64,000 bases of DNA from positions 39,641 to 103,640 of the forward strand of contig PXRM01000012.1 of the NCBI GenBank assembly GCA_003020985.1, read 5' to 3'. Source of the stretch: Halobacteriales archaeon QS_4_70_19. GTDB taxonomy: Archaea; Halobacteriota; Halobacteria; Halobacteriales; Haloarculaceae. Each line of letters starts with the position of its first letter. Position 1 is the stretch's first letter. A program made the position numbers and the translations under genes. The notes below the pieces were generated by a model. It saw only the letters and a program-made list of their open reading frames with translations, was not told the origin of the DNA and searched no databases. Positions 43,029-50,373 of this stretch are shown here, piece after piece.

Positions 43029-44064
43029 AGCCCGCGCCGGCGAGGCCGGCAGTGTCGAGGACCCGGTCGGCTACTTTCTGGAGGACCTGACCTACCACGG
43101 CAAGACCGAGCGGACGCGCGACGCCTACGAGCGCGTCCTGCGCTCCGCAGAGGCGTTCCTGGCCGAGCGAGGGACCACGCTCGCCGACGCGACCCGTCGG
43201 GACTGCATGGCCTGGGTCCACCAGCTCCGCGGGGAGTACGCCGACAGCACAGTCGCCTCCTACGCCTCCTACCTCCACCGGTTCTACGGGTACATGGTCG
43301 AGGTCGGCACGTTCGACCGGAACCCGATGGCGCTGGTGACCGACGAGATGGACGAGACCATCGACACGGACCCGGCGCGCCGGGAGATCGACCTCCCCCG
43401 AATGCGGGCGTTCGTGGCCGGGCTCGAACACCCCCTCGAACGGGCCGTCATCGTCACGCTGCTGAAGACGGGAATCCGAGTCGGGGAGTGCTGTAACCTC
43501 GACCTGCGGGACTGCTCACTGACGAACCCGGAGGTCCGCGAGGCGTACGAGGTTGCGCCCCGGGGCGGACTCGACGGCCGGTCCGACTCCATCTACGTCC
43601 CGAGCGTCCCGTCACGTGGCGAGCGCTACAACGGCGAGGAACGCACCGCCTCGAACAAGCGCAAGCGGGACACCGTCGTCCCCATCGACGACGAACTCGC
43701 GTCGGTGCTGACGGCGTGGCTCGCGGTCCGCCCGGACGCACGATCCCCCGCAGAGCCGCTCTTCTGCTCGACGAAGGACGAGTGGGGCGCCCGCCTCACG
43801 CCGAAGATGGTCCGCTCGTTCGTCACCGACCACGCCCGCGAGGCAGGCTGGTACCGGGCGGGCGGCGGCGCCGAGGAGAACGTCACGCCCCACTACTTCC
43901 GACACTTCTTCACCACCCACCTCCGGGACCGGACCGGCGACAGGGGCGTCGTGAAGTACCTGCGCGGAGACGTCGCACAGGACGTCATCGACACGTACAC
44001 GCACAACTGGGGCGATCGTGTCCGGAGTGTCTACGAGACCAATATCTACTCGCTGCTGGAGTGA
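43021..44064 (+). CDS. tyrosine recombinase / integrase
   Basis: 347 residues. N-terminal SAM-like DNA-binding region (LTYHGKTERTRDAYERVLRS), then catalytic domain with Arg153 (LLKTGIRVGECCNL), a basic KRKRDTVVPI containing the probable Lys, His291-x-x-Arg294 in TPHYFRHFFTTHL and Tyr326 in VIDTYTHNWGDR. The usual LGH box is replaced by YLRGD, as in several archaeal XerC-like enzymes. It cuts and joins DNA at paired sites. Overlap with the preceding gene makes a two-gene unit. No other mobile-element genes are adjacent. Confidence 0.9.
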   Translation: MSEARAGEAGSVEDPVGYFLEDLTYHGKTERTRDAYERVLRSAEAFLAERGTTLADATRRDCMAWVHQLRGEYADSTVASYASYLHRFYGYMVEVGTFDRNPMALVTDEMDETIDTDPARREIDLPRMRAFVAGLEHPLERAVIVTLLKTGIRVGECCNLDLRDCSLTNPEVREAYEVAPRGGLDGRSDSIYVPSVPSRGERYNGEERTASNKRKRDTVVPIDDELASVLTAWLAVRPDARSPAEPLFCSTKDEWGARLTPKMVRSFVTDHAREAGWYRAGGGAEENVTPHYFRHFFTTHLRDRTGDRGVVKYLRGDVAQDVIDTYTHNWGDRVRSVYETNIYSLLE

Positions 44065-44116
44065 AGTGTCGGAGTAGTTCTGTTTCCTGCTCGTCGCTGC
44101 CGTTCGCTCTCCGACC

Positions 44117-44140
44117 CGTAAACCGTATATCGCTATACGG
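44117..44140 (+). repeat. 22-base dispersed element, copy 2, with embedded palindrome
   Basis: Begins CGTAAACCGTAT and ends CGCTATACGG. The inner part is a perfect palindrome, CCGTATA-TCGC-TATACGG at 44123-44140. It is inverted relative to copy 1 at 40630, so the two flank a 3.5-kb stretch that includes the integrase pair. No gene is close downstream. Confidence 0.65.
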
Positions 44141-44287
44141 AATCCCCGAGTGCGTCGATACCCATTGGATGTCCGAAACGAGACAGTGGCGAGCGTCTAC
44201 GGACGGTTCGGGGACTCGTGAGAGGTGCCGGGAGCGAGGAACAGTAGCGGGACGGGCGTCCCGCGAGAGCGCCGAATCGAGTGGTCG

Positions 44288-45217
44288 TCAGTCGGTCGTG
44301 GGGGCGACCAGTTCCGTCTCCGACTCGTCGATGAGCAGTCCGGCCAGTTCGCGGGCGTGGTCGTCGAGTTCGTGGACGTTCTCCAGCAGGACCGTCTCGG
44401 AGGGGAACAGTCGCTCCCCGAGCAGCAGTCCGTGGTCGCGGGCGGTCGAGCCGGTCACCGTGAGGTAGACGCCCAGTCCCGTATCCGCGATGGCGGCCTC
44501 CTCCTCCTTCTCGGACTCCGGCGTGGGGTACGTGAACTCGACGTCCCGGAGCGCGTCGGTCCCGAGTACGGCCTCCACCAGCCGCTCGTACCGCGGCGAG
44601 ATGCAGAGCTCCCCCTCGTAGTCGGACACGAACGAACGGTCCAGCGGGTCGCCACCGTCCCCACGCGTCTCCGGGGTCGCCAGCAGCGTGTGGTAGACGG
44701 TGTCCCCGAGGCCACCAGCGACTCGGACGTCGGTGTCCATCGGGTCGATGCGCTCGTTCACATCGGCGAGCGTCGCCAGCGGCTCGGGGCGGAGCTCGAC
44801 GACCTCCTCCAGTACCAGGTCCGCCGAGTCGAAGCCGAGTGCGAACTCGTGTTTGCGGAGCGCCCGGAAGGGCTCCTCGCGCCCGACGAGTTGCACCTCG
44901 CCGATGGGGGTCGGGAGTGTCAGCGAGTCGAAGACCACGCGGCGGGGGAACCCGTCGCGGGCGTCCCGGAGCAGCGTGTACTCGGGGGCGTACGGGTCCT
45001 CGGGGTCGGAGTAGTCCGCCAGCCGCTCGTACACCGACCGGTCGAGGTCGCGCTCGTCCTTCGTGACGGCCTTCTCGAGCCGGAGCGTGGAGATGACCTC
45101 GTCGACGCGCCCGGTGGCGTTGGCCGCTCCAGCCGTCTCGGCGTGGCCCGCCACCCGTTCGAGGACGGCCTCCAGCGGGCGACCCTTCCGAGGGACGGCG
45201 ATCTGTACCGTCGTCAT
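44288..45217 (-). CDS. HisG-like protein (ATP-phosphoribosyltransferase-related fold)
   Basis: 309 residues. The start VQIAVPRKGRPLEAVLERV mirrors the opening of HisG (IALPNKGRL). LRKHEFALGFDSADLVLEEV matches its middle. IADTGLGVYLTVTGSTARDH followed by GLLLGERLF and ETVLLENV mirrors the HisG PRPP loop region (GLADAIVDLVETGSTLRANG). No histidine genes adjoin and there is no ACT domain. Inserts of 30-60 residues separate the blocks. It may bind PRPP or a nucleotide, but catalysis of histidine synthesis is not implied. Confidence 0.65.
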   Translation of the reverse strand: MTTVQIAVPRKGRPLEAVLERVAGHAETAGAANATGRVDEVISTLRLEKAVTKDERDLDRSVYERLADYSDPEDPYAPEYTLLRDARDGFPRRVVFDSLTLPTPIGEVQLVGREEPFRALRKHEFALGFDSADLVLEEVVELRPEPLATLADVNERIDPMDTDVRVAGGLGDTVYHTLLATPETRGDGGDPLDRSFVSDYEGELCISPRYERLVEAVLGTDALRDVEFTYPTPESEKEEEAAIADTGLGVYLTVTGSTARDHGLLLGERLFPSETVLLENVHELDDHARELAGLLIDESETELVAPTTD

Positions 45218-45258
45218 TGATGAATGGTCGGTACTGCAGGAGAAAAGGCGTCCGGTTC

Positions 45259-46506
45259 CTAGTCGCCGGCCAGCGCCTGCCGCAGGTTCTCGAGGGTCTC
45301 GATGTCGTCCTCCATCTCGTCGAGTTCGGTCTCGACAGCGGCGACGCGGCTCTCGAGGTCCTCGCCCAGTTCGTCCTGCATCGTCGCGAGTTCGCCGCGC
45401 AGGTCGGCCAGCTCGTCCTCCACGTCGGCGACGCGGTCGTCCAGCGCCGTCGTGGTCTCGGCCATCGACGCGACCTGCTCGTCTACGTCGTCCATCCGGT
45501 CGTCGACCGCGGTGACGTCGCTCTCGACGCCCTCGACTGTTCCTTCGAGGCGCTGGACGCTCTCCTCGATGTCGCCGAACTGCTCGCGGATCGAGAGCAG
45601 CTCCTCGGCCGTGCCCGCATCGTCGAGGAACGCCTCCAGCGCACCCGTGTAGGCGACGACCTCGTCGACATCGGCCTGAAGCTTGTCGAGTTTCGCCTCG
45701 ACGTGTCCGGGCACCTCCGCCTCAGTCTCCAGCGCGTCGATATCCGGCCCGAGCGCGCCGCGTAGCGTCTCGAGGTCCTCGTCCGCGACATCGCCCGCAC
45801 GGATCTCCGACGCCAGCGTCGCCGCCAGGTCGTTGACGGACACGGCCTCGGCGGTGCCGTTCCCGTGTGCGGGCTCCTCCTCGGGCGCGGTCTCGACGGT
45901 CGCGTCGATGTCACCCTCTGCACCGTCGGCCGCCCCCTCGTTGATGCTGGCGATGGCGGACTCCAGGTCGTCCGCGGAGGCCTCCGCCGGAGCCGGTGCC
46001 GCGTCCTCGTCGGCCGTCTCCTCGTCCTCCTCGTCCACCTCGATGGGTTCCTCCAGCTCGATGGAGGTGTCCGGCGCCTCCTCCTCGTCGGCCTCGTCCT
46101 CGTCCGCGTCCTCGTCGCCGATGATGTCGCTGACGCTCTCCTCCCCCTCGACCCCCTCGATGGAGGGCTCCGTGAGGAAGCGCTCGATGTCGTCCGTGTC
46201 CTTCGCGCGCAGCCCGTAGACGGTGGTGTACTCCTCGCCGGCCTCGAACTCCCGCTCGAAGACGATCCGGTCGTCCTCGACCCGCCAGAAGTCCGCCCCG
46301 TACTTGGGGTGGAAGCCGATGTCCTGGGCCGGTACGTCGTCGGGGACGCTGTCGACGATCTCGACGTCCGTCAGTTCCTCCCGGTCCGAGTGGATGACGA
46401 AGGCGATGGCGGGGACGGGGAAGTCGTCGGGTTCGAAGGACTTCTCGACGCTGATACCCCCCCGTTCGACGACCACGCTCACCTCCTCCGAGTCGGCGTT
46501 GCTCAT
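45259..46506 (-). CDS. acidic coiled-coil protein
   Basis: 415 residues, no signal. Residues 1-105 form a beta-rich domain (VSVVVERGGISVEKSFEPDD, then EIVDSVPDDVPAQDIGFHPK) similar to small haloarchaeal surface or 'Htr-like' proteins. Residues 115-200 are an extreme Asp/Glu run. From about 225 to the end the protein is heptad-like, with ESVQRLEGTVEGVESDVTAV and ESRVAAVETELDEMEDDIET. A scaffold or signalling adaptor is possible; function unknown. It is 41 bases from the HisG-like gene on the same strand. Confidence 0.7.
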   Translation of the reverse strand: MSNADSEEVSVVVERGGISVEKSFEPDDFPVPAIAFVIHSDREELTDVEIVDSVPDDVPAQDIGFHPKYGADFWRVEDDRIVFEREFEAGEEYTTVYGLRAKDTDDIERFLTEPSIEGVEGEESVSDIIGDEDADEDEADEEEAPDTSIELEEPIEVDEEDEETADEDAAPAPAEASADDLESAIASINEGAADGAEGDIDATVETAPEEEPAHGNGTAEAVSVNDLAATLASEIRAGDVADEDLETLRGALGPDIDALETEAEVPGHVEAKLDKLQADVDEVVAYTGALEAFLDDAGTAEELLSIREQFGDIEESVQRLEGTVEGVESDVTAVDDRMDDVDEQVASMAETTTALDDRVADVEDELADLRGELATMQDELGEDLESRVAAVETELDEMEDDIETLENLRQALAGD

Positions 46507-46605
46507 GTGTACTACCAATCTGCAACTTCTCGCCCATAAATCTACCCTGAGCGTAACATCGTTCCGGCCCGGCGATACCGGACGAACGACCCGGCCGACG
46601 TCCGC

Positions 46606-47454
46606 TCAGAGCGACGTCCTGTCGCCGATCTCCACGACCTCCACGGTTCGGGGATGCTCGAACGAGCGCGTGTGGTCCCGAACGGAGCGTGGATCCGCGG
46701 TCAGGCCCTTCCACATGTCCCAGTGCGAAGGGAGCAGGCGTTCGAGTTCCAGCTGGGCGGCCGCCTCCGCGACCTCGTTCGGCGAGGAGTACCAGCGCTT
46801 GTAGACGGGCTCGCCGGTCCCCGTGTCCAGCAGCCCCGAGGAGCCAAAGGCCAGCACGCCGAGGTCGAGGTCGTACCTGTCGCCGATGCCGTCGAACGCG
46901 TCGCCCGGGCGGGCGTCGCCGCCGTGGAAGAGGGCCCCGGCGTCGTGCTCGACGACGTAGGAGACGGGGTGTGTCGCGTCCGGGTCGGTGGCCGGCTCGA
47001 CGTGGACGGTCAGCGAGCCGACGGCGACCGTATCACCCTCCGAGACCTCCCGGAAGGCGCTCTCGTCGACGCCCTCGCAGTCGGTCCAGCCCTCCTCCTC
47101 GACCACGGCCAGCGAGTCGTCCGGGGCGAGGTGGTCAGCACCGCCTGCCACGAGCGGCGCCTGCGTCCCCTCGTGGACGTGGTCGGCGTGCTCGTGGGTC
47201 GCCAGGACGACGTCCGGTTCGACGAGGTCGGCGAACTCTCCCGGGTTGAACGGGACCGGCACCATCCTGATCGTCCTCGGCGGGTCGCCCAGGCCGCAGT
47301 ACGGGTCGATGACCACCGTCGTCCCGTCGGCGGCCTTCAGGACGAACCCGTTGCAACCGAGATGCCAGACGTCGACGCCGTCGGGCTCGGCGGCCGCGAT
47401 TTCGCGGGGGAGCCAGTCCCCCCAGTCCGACGTACCGAGTTCGTGCGCGCACAT
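46606..47454 (-). CDS. metallo-beta-lactamase-fold hydrolase
   Basis: 282 residues. The metal motif ATHEHADHVHEG (HxHxDH) is intact. A later ligand is in LFHGGDARPGDAFD, and the final His in LLPSHWDMWKG. DVWHLGCNGFVLKAADGTTV opens the fold. It resembles UlaG-like and other small-molecule MBL hydrolases; the substrate is unknown. ATG 47454 was chosen because upstream in-frame sequence is Arg-rich and non-conserved. Confidence 0.87.
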   Translation of the reverse strand: MCAHELGTSDWGDWLPREIAAAEPDGVDVWHLGCNGFVLKAADGTTVVIDPYCGLGDPPRTIRMVPVPFNPGEFADLVEPDVVLATHEHADHVHEGTQAPLVAGGADHLAPDDSLAVVEEEGWTDCEGVDESAFREVSEGDTVAVGSLTVHVEPATDPDATHPVSYVVEHDAGALFHGGDARPGDAFDGIGDRYDLDLGVLAFGSSGLLDTGTGEPVYKRWYSSPNEVAEAAAQLELERLLPSHWDMWKGLTADPRSVRDHTRSFEHPRTVEVVEIGDRTSL

Positions 47455-47560
47455 GCGTGTCCAGCCGTGCGGACGGGCACGGGCTAAATCCCCCGCATCC
47501 GGCCGGGTACGACCGAGCGTCCCCCGAAGTTCTTTGCGAGTAGACACGCCTCCGTCGGGT

Positions 47561-47740
47561 ATGAGCCTCCTCCTCGCACTCCGGGATCGGCCCGTGGTGA
47601 GCGGTGGGAGGCTTGCTCGTGCATCGGGCGCAGCGGTCGGCAGCCGCCGCCGACCGCGCCTGCTCGCCGTCGCGTGCTGGGGGGTGCTCACCTACGTCGG
47701 CCTGCTGGTCCGGCTGGTGGTACGGGACGTTCGAAGGTAA
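47561..47740 (+). CDS. 59-residue basic membrane protein
   Basis: MSLLLALRDRPVVSGGRLAR, then RRPRLLAVACWGVLTYVGLL and VRLVVRDVRR: a basic N-terminus and a single hydrophobic helix. TTCTTTGCG at about -28 is a plausible promoter element. It is unusual for this acidic proteome, so the call is tentative. Confidence 0.4.
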   Translation: MSLLLALRDRPVVSGGRLARASGAAVGSRRRPRLLAVACWGVLTYVGLLVRLVVRDVRR

Positions 47741-48140
47741 CCGATCGAGTCCATCCCGAACACGTGCTATTTCTGCAGTAGTGGCCTGAAAGCCATGGAA
47801 TTGTCAAAATTTTTGATTTATCCGCTCCCGCGCCCGTCAGCGTCGCGGCGCGTAAACCGTATTCAGCGATACCGAAGGTCGGGCGGAGCACGACACCAGT
47901 TCCGAATATAGAAATCTACAAACCACCAATCCCCTAACAGTATCTGAGTCACCATAGGCTCTGAGAAGCCAATAGCCCGGTCAAGACCATATTTAGTCAG
48001 AACGCTGTAATATTATCAGGAAGATCGACAGCGGTCGCGGATCGAGATGGGACTCGCGTGACTGAGGCACCGAAGAGAGATGTACTAACAAGTCCTTACA
48101 CGTCATAACATATAACTCCCTGCATGGCGAACGCCTCTTT
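47741..48140. other. AT-rich 400-base region at the edge of an accessory island
   Basis: No gene seen. GC content drops sharply after 47790 (for example ATTGTCAAAATTTTTGATTT). A third copy of the 22-base element lies at 47851. ACATATAAC near 48106 is a good TATA element for the toxin-antitoxin pair at 48141. Confidence 0.5.
47851..47874 (+). repeat. dispersed element, copy 3 (diverged)
   Basis: Shares CGTAAACCGTAT exactly with the copies at 40630 and 44117. The second half is changed to TCAGCGATACCG. Confidence 0.45.
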
Positions 48141-48467
48141 ATGAGCGGTTCGAGCTACGATAAGACGATTCAGTTCCGCGCCGGAGCCGAAAAAGAGGCT
48201 GCGGAGCTGCTTGATGAGATCCGTATTGGCGGCGTCAATGTGAGCGAACTTGCTCGGACCGGATTGATCGAGATGCTCCGTCGGTCTCTGGACGGACAAG
48301 ACGAAATCGCGGTCTACGAGCGATACAGCCGTGGTGAGATCGACGAAGACGTAGCTCGGGTTCTCCTCGGTGAGAAAATCGATCAGATGGAAGCGGAGAA
48401 AGACGCGTTCGAGTCGGCAATGGAGCGGGACACCTCAACGTTCCTCGCTGATAGTGATGGCGAGTGA
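48141..48467 (+). CDS. probable antitoxin of a PIN-type toxin-antitoxin pair
   Basis: 108 residues. The N-terminal region YDKTIQFRAGAEKEAAELLD, then GGVNVSELARTGLIEMLRRS, fits a ribbon-helix-helix DNA-binding domain. The C-terminal half is a charged helix (EIDEDVARVLLGEKIDQMEA) that could wrap the toxin. It overlaps the PIN-like gene by 11 bases. GC content and codon choice are lower than in neighbouring genes, a sign of transfer. Confidence 0.65.
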   Translation: MSGSSYDKTIQFRAGAEKEAAELLDEIRIGGVNVSELARTGLIEMLRRSLDGQDEIAVYERYSRGEIDEDVARVLLGEKIDQMEAEKDAFESAMERDTSTFLADSDGE

Positions 48468-49059
48468 CACTCGCCACCCGCTCTTGACCGATACGAGTTC
48501 CCTGATTGCCGTTGCGAACACCGACCGGCGGGATGGACTGGCGGAGTCGCTCGCTCTCACGACCACGAACGTCTGCAGGCACGAACTGCAGAAGCACGTC
48601 AACTCTAACACGCATGCGCCCGAGGGAAGCCGTGAACAGTATCTGAAACGAGGCAGCCAGCGCGTGCTCGATCACTTAGACGACGATTCTTCGTCGTGGT
48701 CGTGTGTGACTGTCGTTCCGCGACCTCACGGACCGGACGCGGGTGAAGAATCGCTGAAGCAGGAGCTTTCCGAACATGGGGACTCGTATCAGATCGTCTC
48801 GCTGCTCGATGGTGCCGCGCGCCGATCGATTCGGCGACTAGTTGGCGACCGCGGATACGACACTGACGTTGTGGGACCGCCGTATCTGCTTTATGTTCTC
48901 TTCGACAACGAGTTCATATCGAAGGCAGAGTTCTGTGAGGCGTCAGGCGAGATGATTCGGACGGAAGGGTGGACGGAATACGAGGTCGTCAAGAGCGCTT
49001 GGGCCAGTATTCCCGTTGATCGTTCCGAGTTCCTTGACGATGATGTTCTCCCATCTTGA
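48457..49059 (+). CDS. probable PIN-domain toxin (ribonuclease)
   Basis: 200 residues. LLTDTSSLIAVANTDRRDGL carries the first acidic residue of a PIN active site; NVCRHELQKHV supplies a Glu; GDRGYDTDVVGPPYLLYVLF near residue 135 offers further Asp residues. PIN toxins cleave RNA and are held in check by the upstream antitoxin. The full set of four acidic residues could not be assigned with certainty. Lower GC and TTA/AGT-type codons mark it as recently acquired. Confidence 0.6.
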   Translation: MASDTRHPLLTDTSSLIAVANTDRRDGLAESLALTTTNVCRHELQKHVNSNTHAPEGSREQYLKRGSQRVLDHLDDDSSSWSCVTVVPRPHGPDAGEESLKQELSEHGDSYQIVSLLDGAARRSIRRLVGDRGYDTDVVGPPYLLYVLFDNEFISKAEFCEASGEMIRTEGWTEYEVVKSAWASIPVDRSEFLDDDVLPS

Positions 49060-49084
49060 GAGCTTACAAGTACTGGAACACTTA

Positions 49085-49440
49085 GTGACGTGCTCCCACG
49101 AGTAAAGTCGTGGGTTTTCCGAGGTTCCTCCGTTGCTCCCGTCGATTCGGATGGTTGGGAATCTAGGCTCTGTGGACTGTCGGCCACTGGCCCCGCTACG
49201 AAGCCGTTACTCGTACCCGCGGAGGGCTTCGAATTACCTGACTTTTTAACGACAGTCGGCGTGGTCGGCTTACTGTTTTGATTTCGGCGAAGTGCCGTGG
49301 CAAACACCGAGCCAACTGCCAATCTTCCACGCACATCCACTTGTTCGCCGCGATGGGAGGTGAATCCTCGGCGCACAGTGAACGTGAACGATGACTGGCG
49401 ATTCATCCCACGACTGAAGTCGTGGAGTTTCTCGCCCTGC
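49085..49440. mobile_element. IS200/IS605-type remnant bounded by hairpins
   Basis: CCCACGA-GTAAAG-TCGTGGG at 49095-49114 and the near-perfect palindrome CCACGACT-GA-AGTCGTGG at 49408-49425 are the type of subterminal hairpins seen at ends of haloarchaeal IS200/IS605 (IS1341-like) elements. The ~300 bases between encode no transposase, so it is a deletion derivative. Sequence before the second hairpin (GATGACTGGCGATTCATCCC) resembles the tnpB 3'/guide-RNA region of such elements as I recall it. Confidence 0.5.
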
Positions 49441-49509
49441 AAAGCGTATGAAGATTCAGCCATTGCGAGACTCGTTTGTAGCCTTTTAACCGTTCGGAAA
49501 ACGTGGACG

Positions 49510-50307
49510 ATGCCTCTCGGCCGACGTGTTATGCCGTTCCACCGCCTACGGGGCCACATGCGTGAACTCGTCTTCGCCCTGGAGTACGAACCCGGCTGCA
49601 ACCGGGTGGCGGACACGCTCGCCGAGCACCCGGAGGCACGGATTCGCTCGCTCTCGCTGCACGCCACCGCCGACCGCCTCTGGCGGGTCGACCACGTCAC
49701 CGGCGGACCGGCGGCGCTCAGCGCCATCGAGTCGACGTTCCTCACATCCGATTACTACGCCGACTGCCTCGCGACGGAGGACTGCGGGGCCACCCAGACC
49801 ACCGAGGTCCTCGACCACACGGACGACACGCTGGTCCTCTACTCCGACTGGGAGCGGACCCCGGAGTGCTCCTCCGTCCCCCACGTCGCCCGGGACCATC
49901 TGGGCGGCGGCGTGCTGTTCGAGACGCGCCACGAGGGGCGCCACTACACGTGGCGGGTCATCCACTCCGGCGAGGGGGACGTGGCGGCGTTCTTCGCCGA
50001 CCTGGAGTCGGCGGTCGGGGACTGCGCCCGGATGGAGATGCTCCGGACGGCGGAGACGTCGTCGCCGGCCGGCGAGACGGGCGGCGGTCGTGATGGCCTG
50101 CCCACCGAGCAGGAGGCCGCCCTCAGGGCCGCCGTCGAACACGGCTACTACGAGTCCCCGCGCGAGGTCGACGTCGGTGGCCTCGCCGACCACCTGGGCG
50201 TGCCCCGGTCCACGCTGACCTACCGGCTCCGGCGGGCCGAGGAACACCTCGCTAAACAGTACGTCGCGGGCGAACAGGTGGCCGACCGCGCGTCGACGCT
50301 GCTGTAG
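49510..50307 (+). CDS. HTH-10 regulator adjacent to P1B ATPase
   Basis: 265 residues. RELVFALEYEPGCNRVADTL opens the sensing domain, which includes ADCLATEDCGATQTTEVLDH with a Cys-x6-Cys arrangement and a lone Cys in RTPECSSVPHV. The C-terminal LPTEQEAALRAAVEHGYYES and DHLGVPRSTLTYRLRRAEEH form the HTH-10 domain. It ends 66 bases before the ATPase gene on the same strand and probably regulates it in response to metal. A TTTTAACC element near 49487 supports ATG 49510; ATG 49531 and 49558 are alternatives. Confidence 0.8.
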   Translation: MPLGRRVMPFHRLRGHMRELVFALEYEPGCNRVADTLAEHPEARIRSLSLHATADRLWRVDHVTGGPAALSAIESTFLTSDYYADCLATEDCGATQTTEVLDHTDDTLVLYSDWERTPECSSVPHVARDHLGGGVLFETRHEGRHYTWRVIHSGEGDVAAFFADLESAVGDCARMEMLRTAETSSPAGETGGGRDGLPTEQEAALRAAVEHGYYESPREVDVGGLADHLGVPRSTLTYRLRRAEEHLAKQYVAGEQVADRASTLL

Positions 50308-50373
50308 CTGGCGGCGCTCCGGTTGGAACATTCCAACAAAGGCTTATCGAAGTCAGTGTCCTACCTCGGGGCG

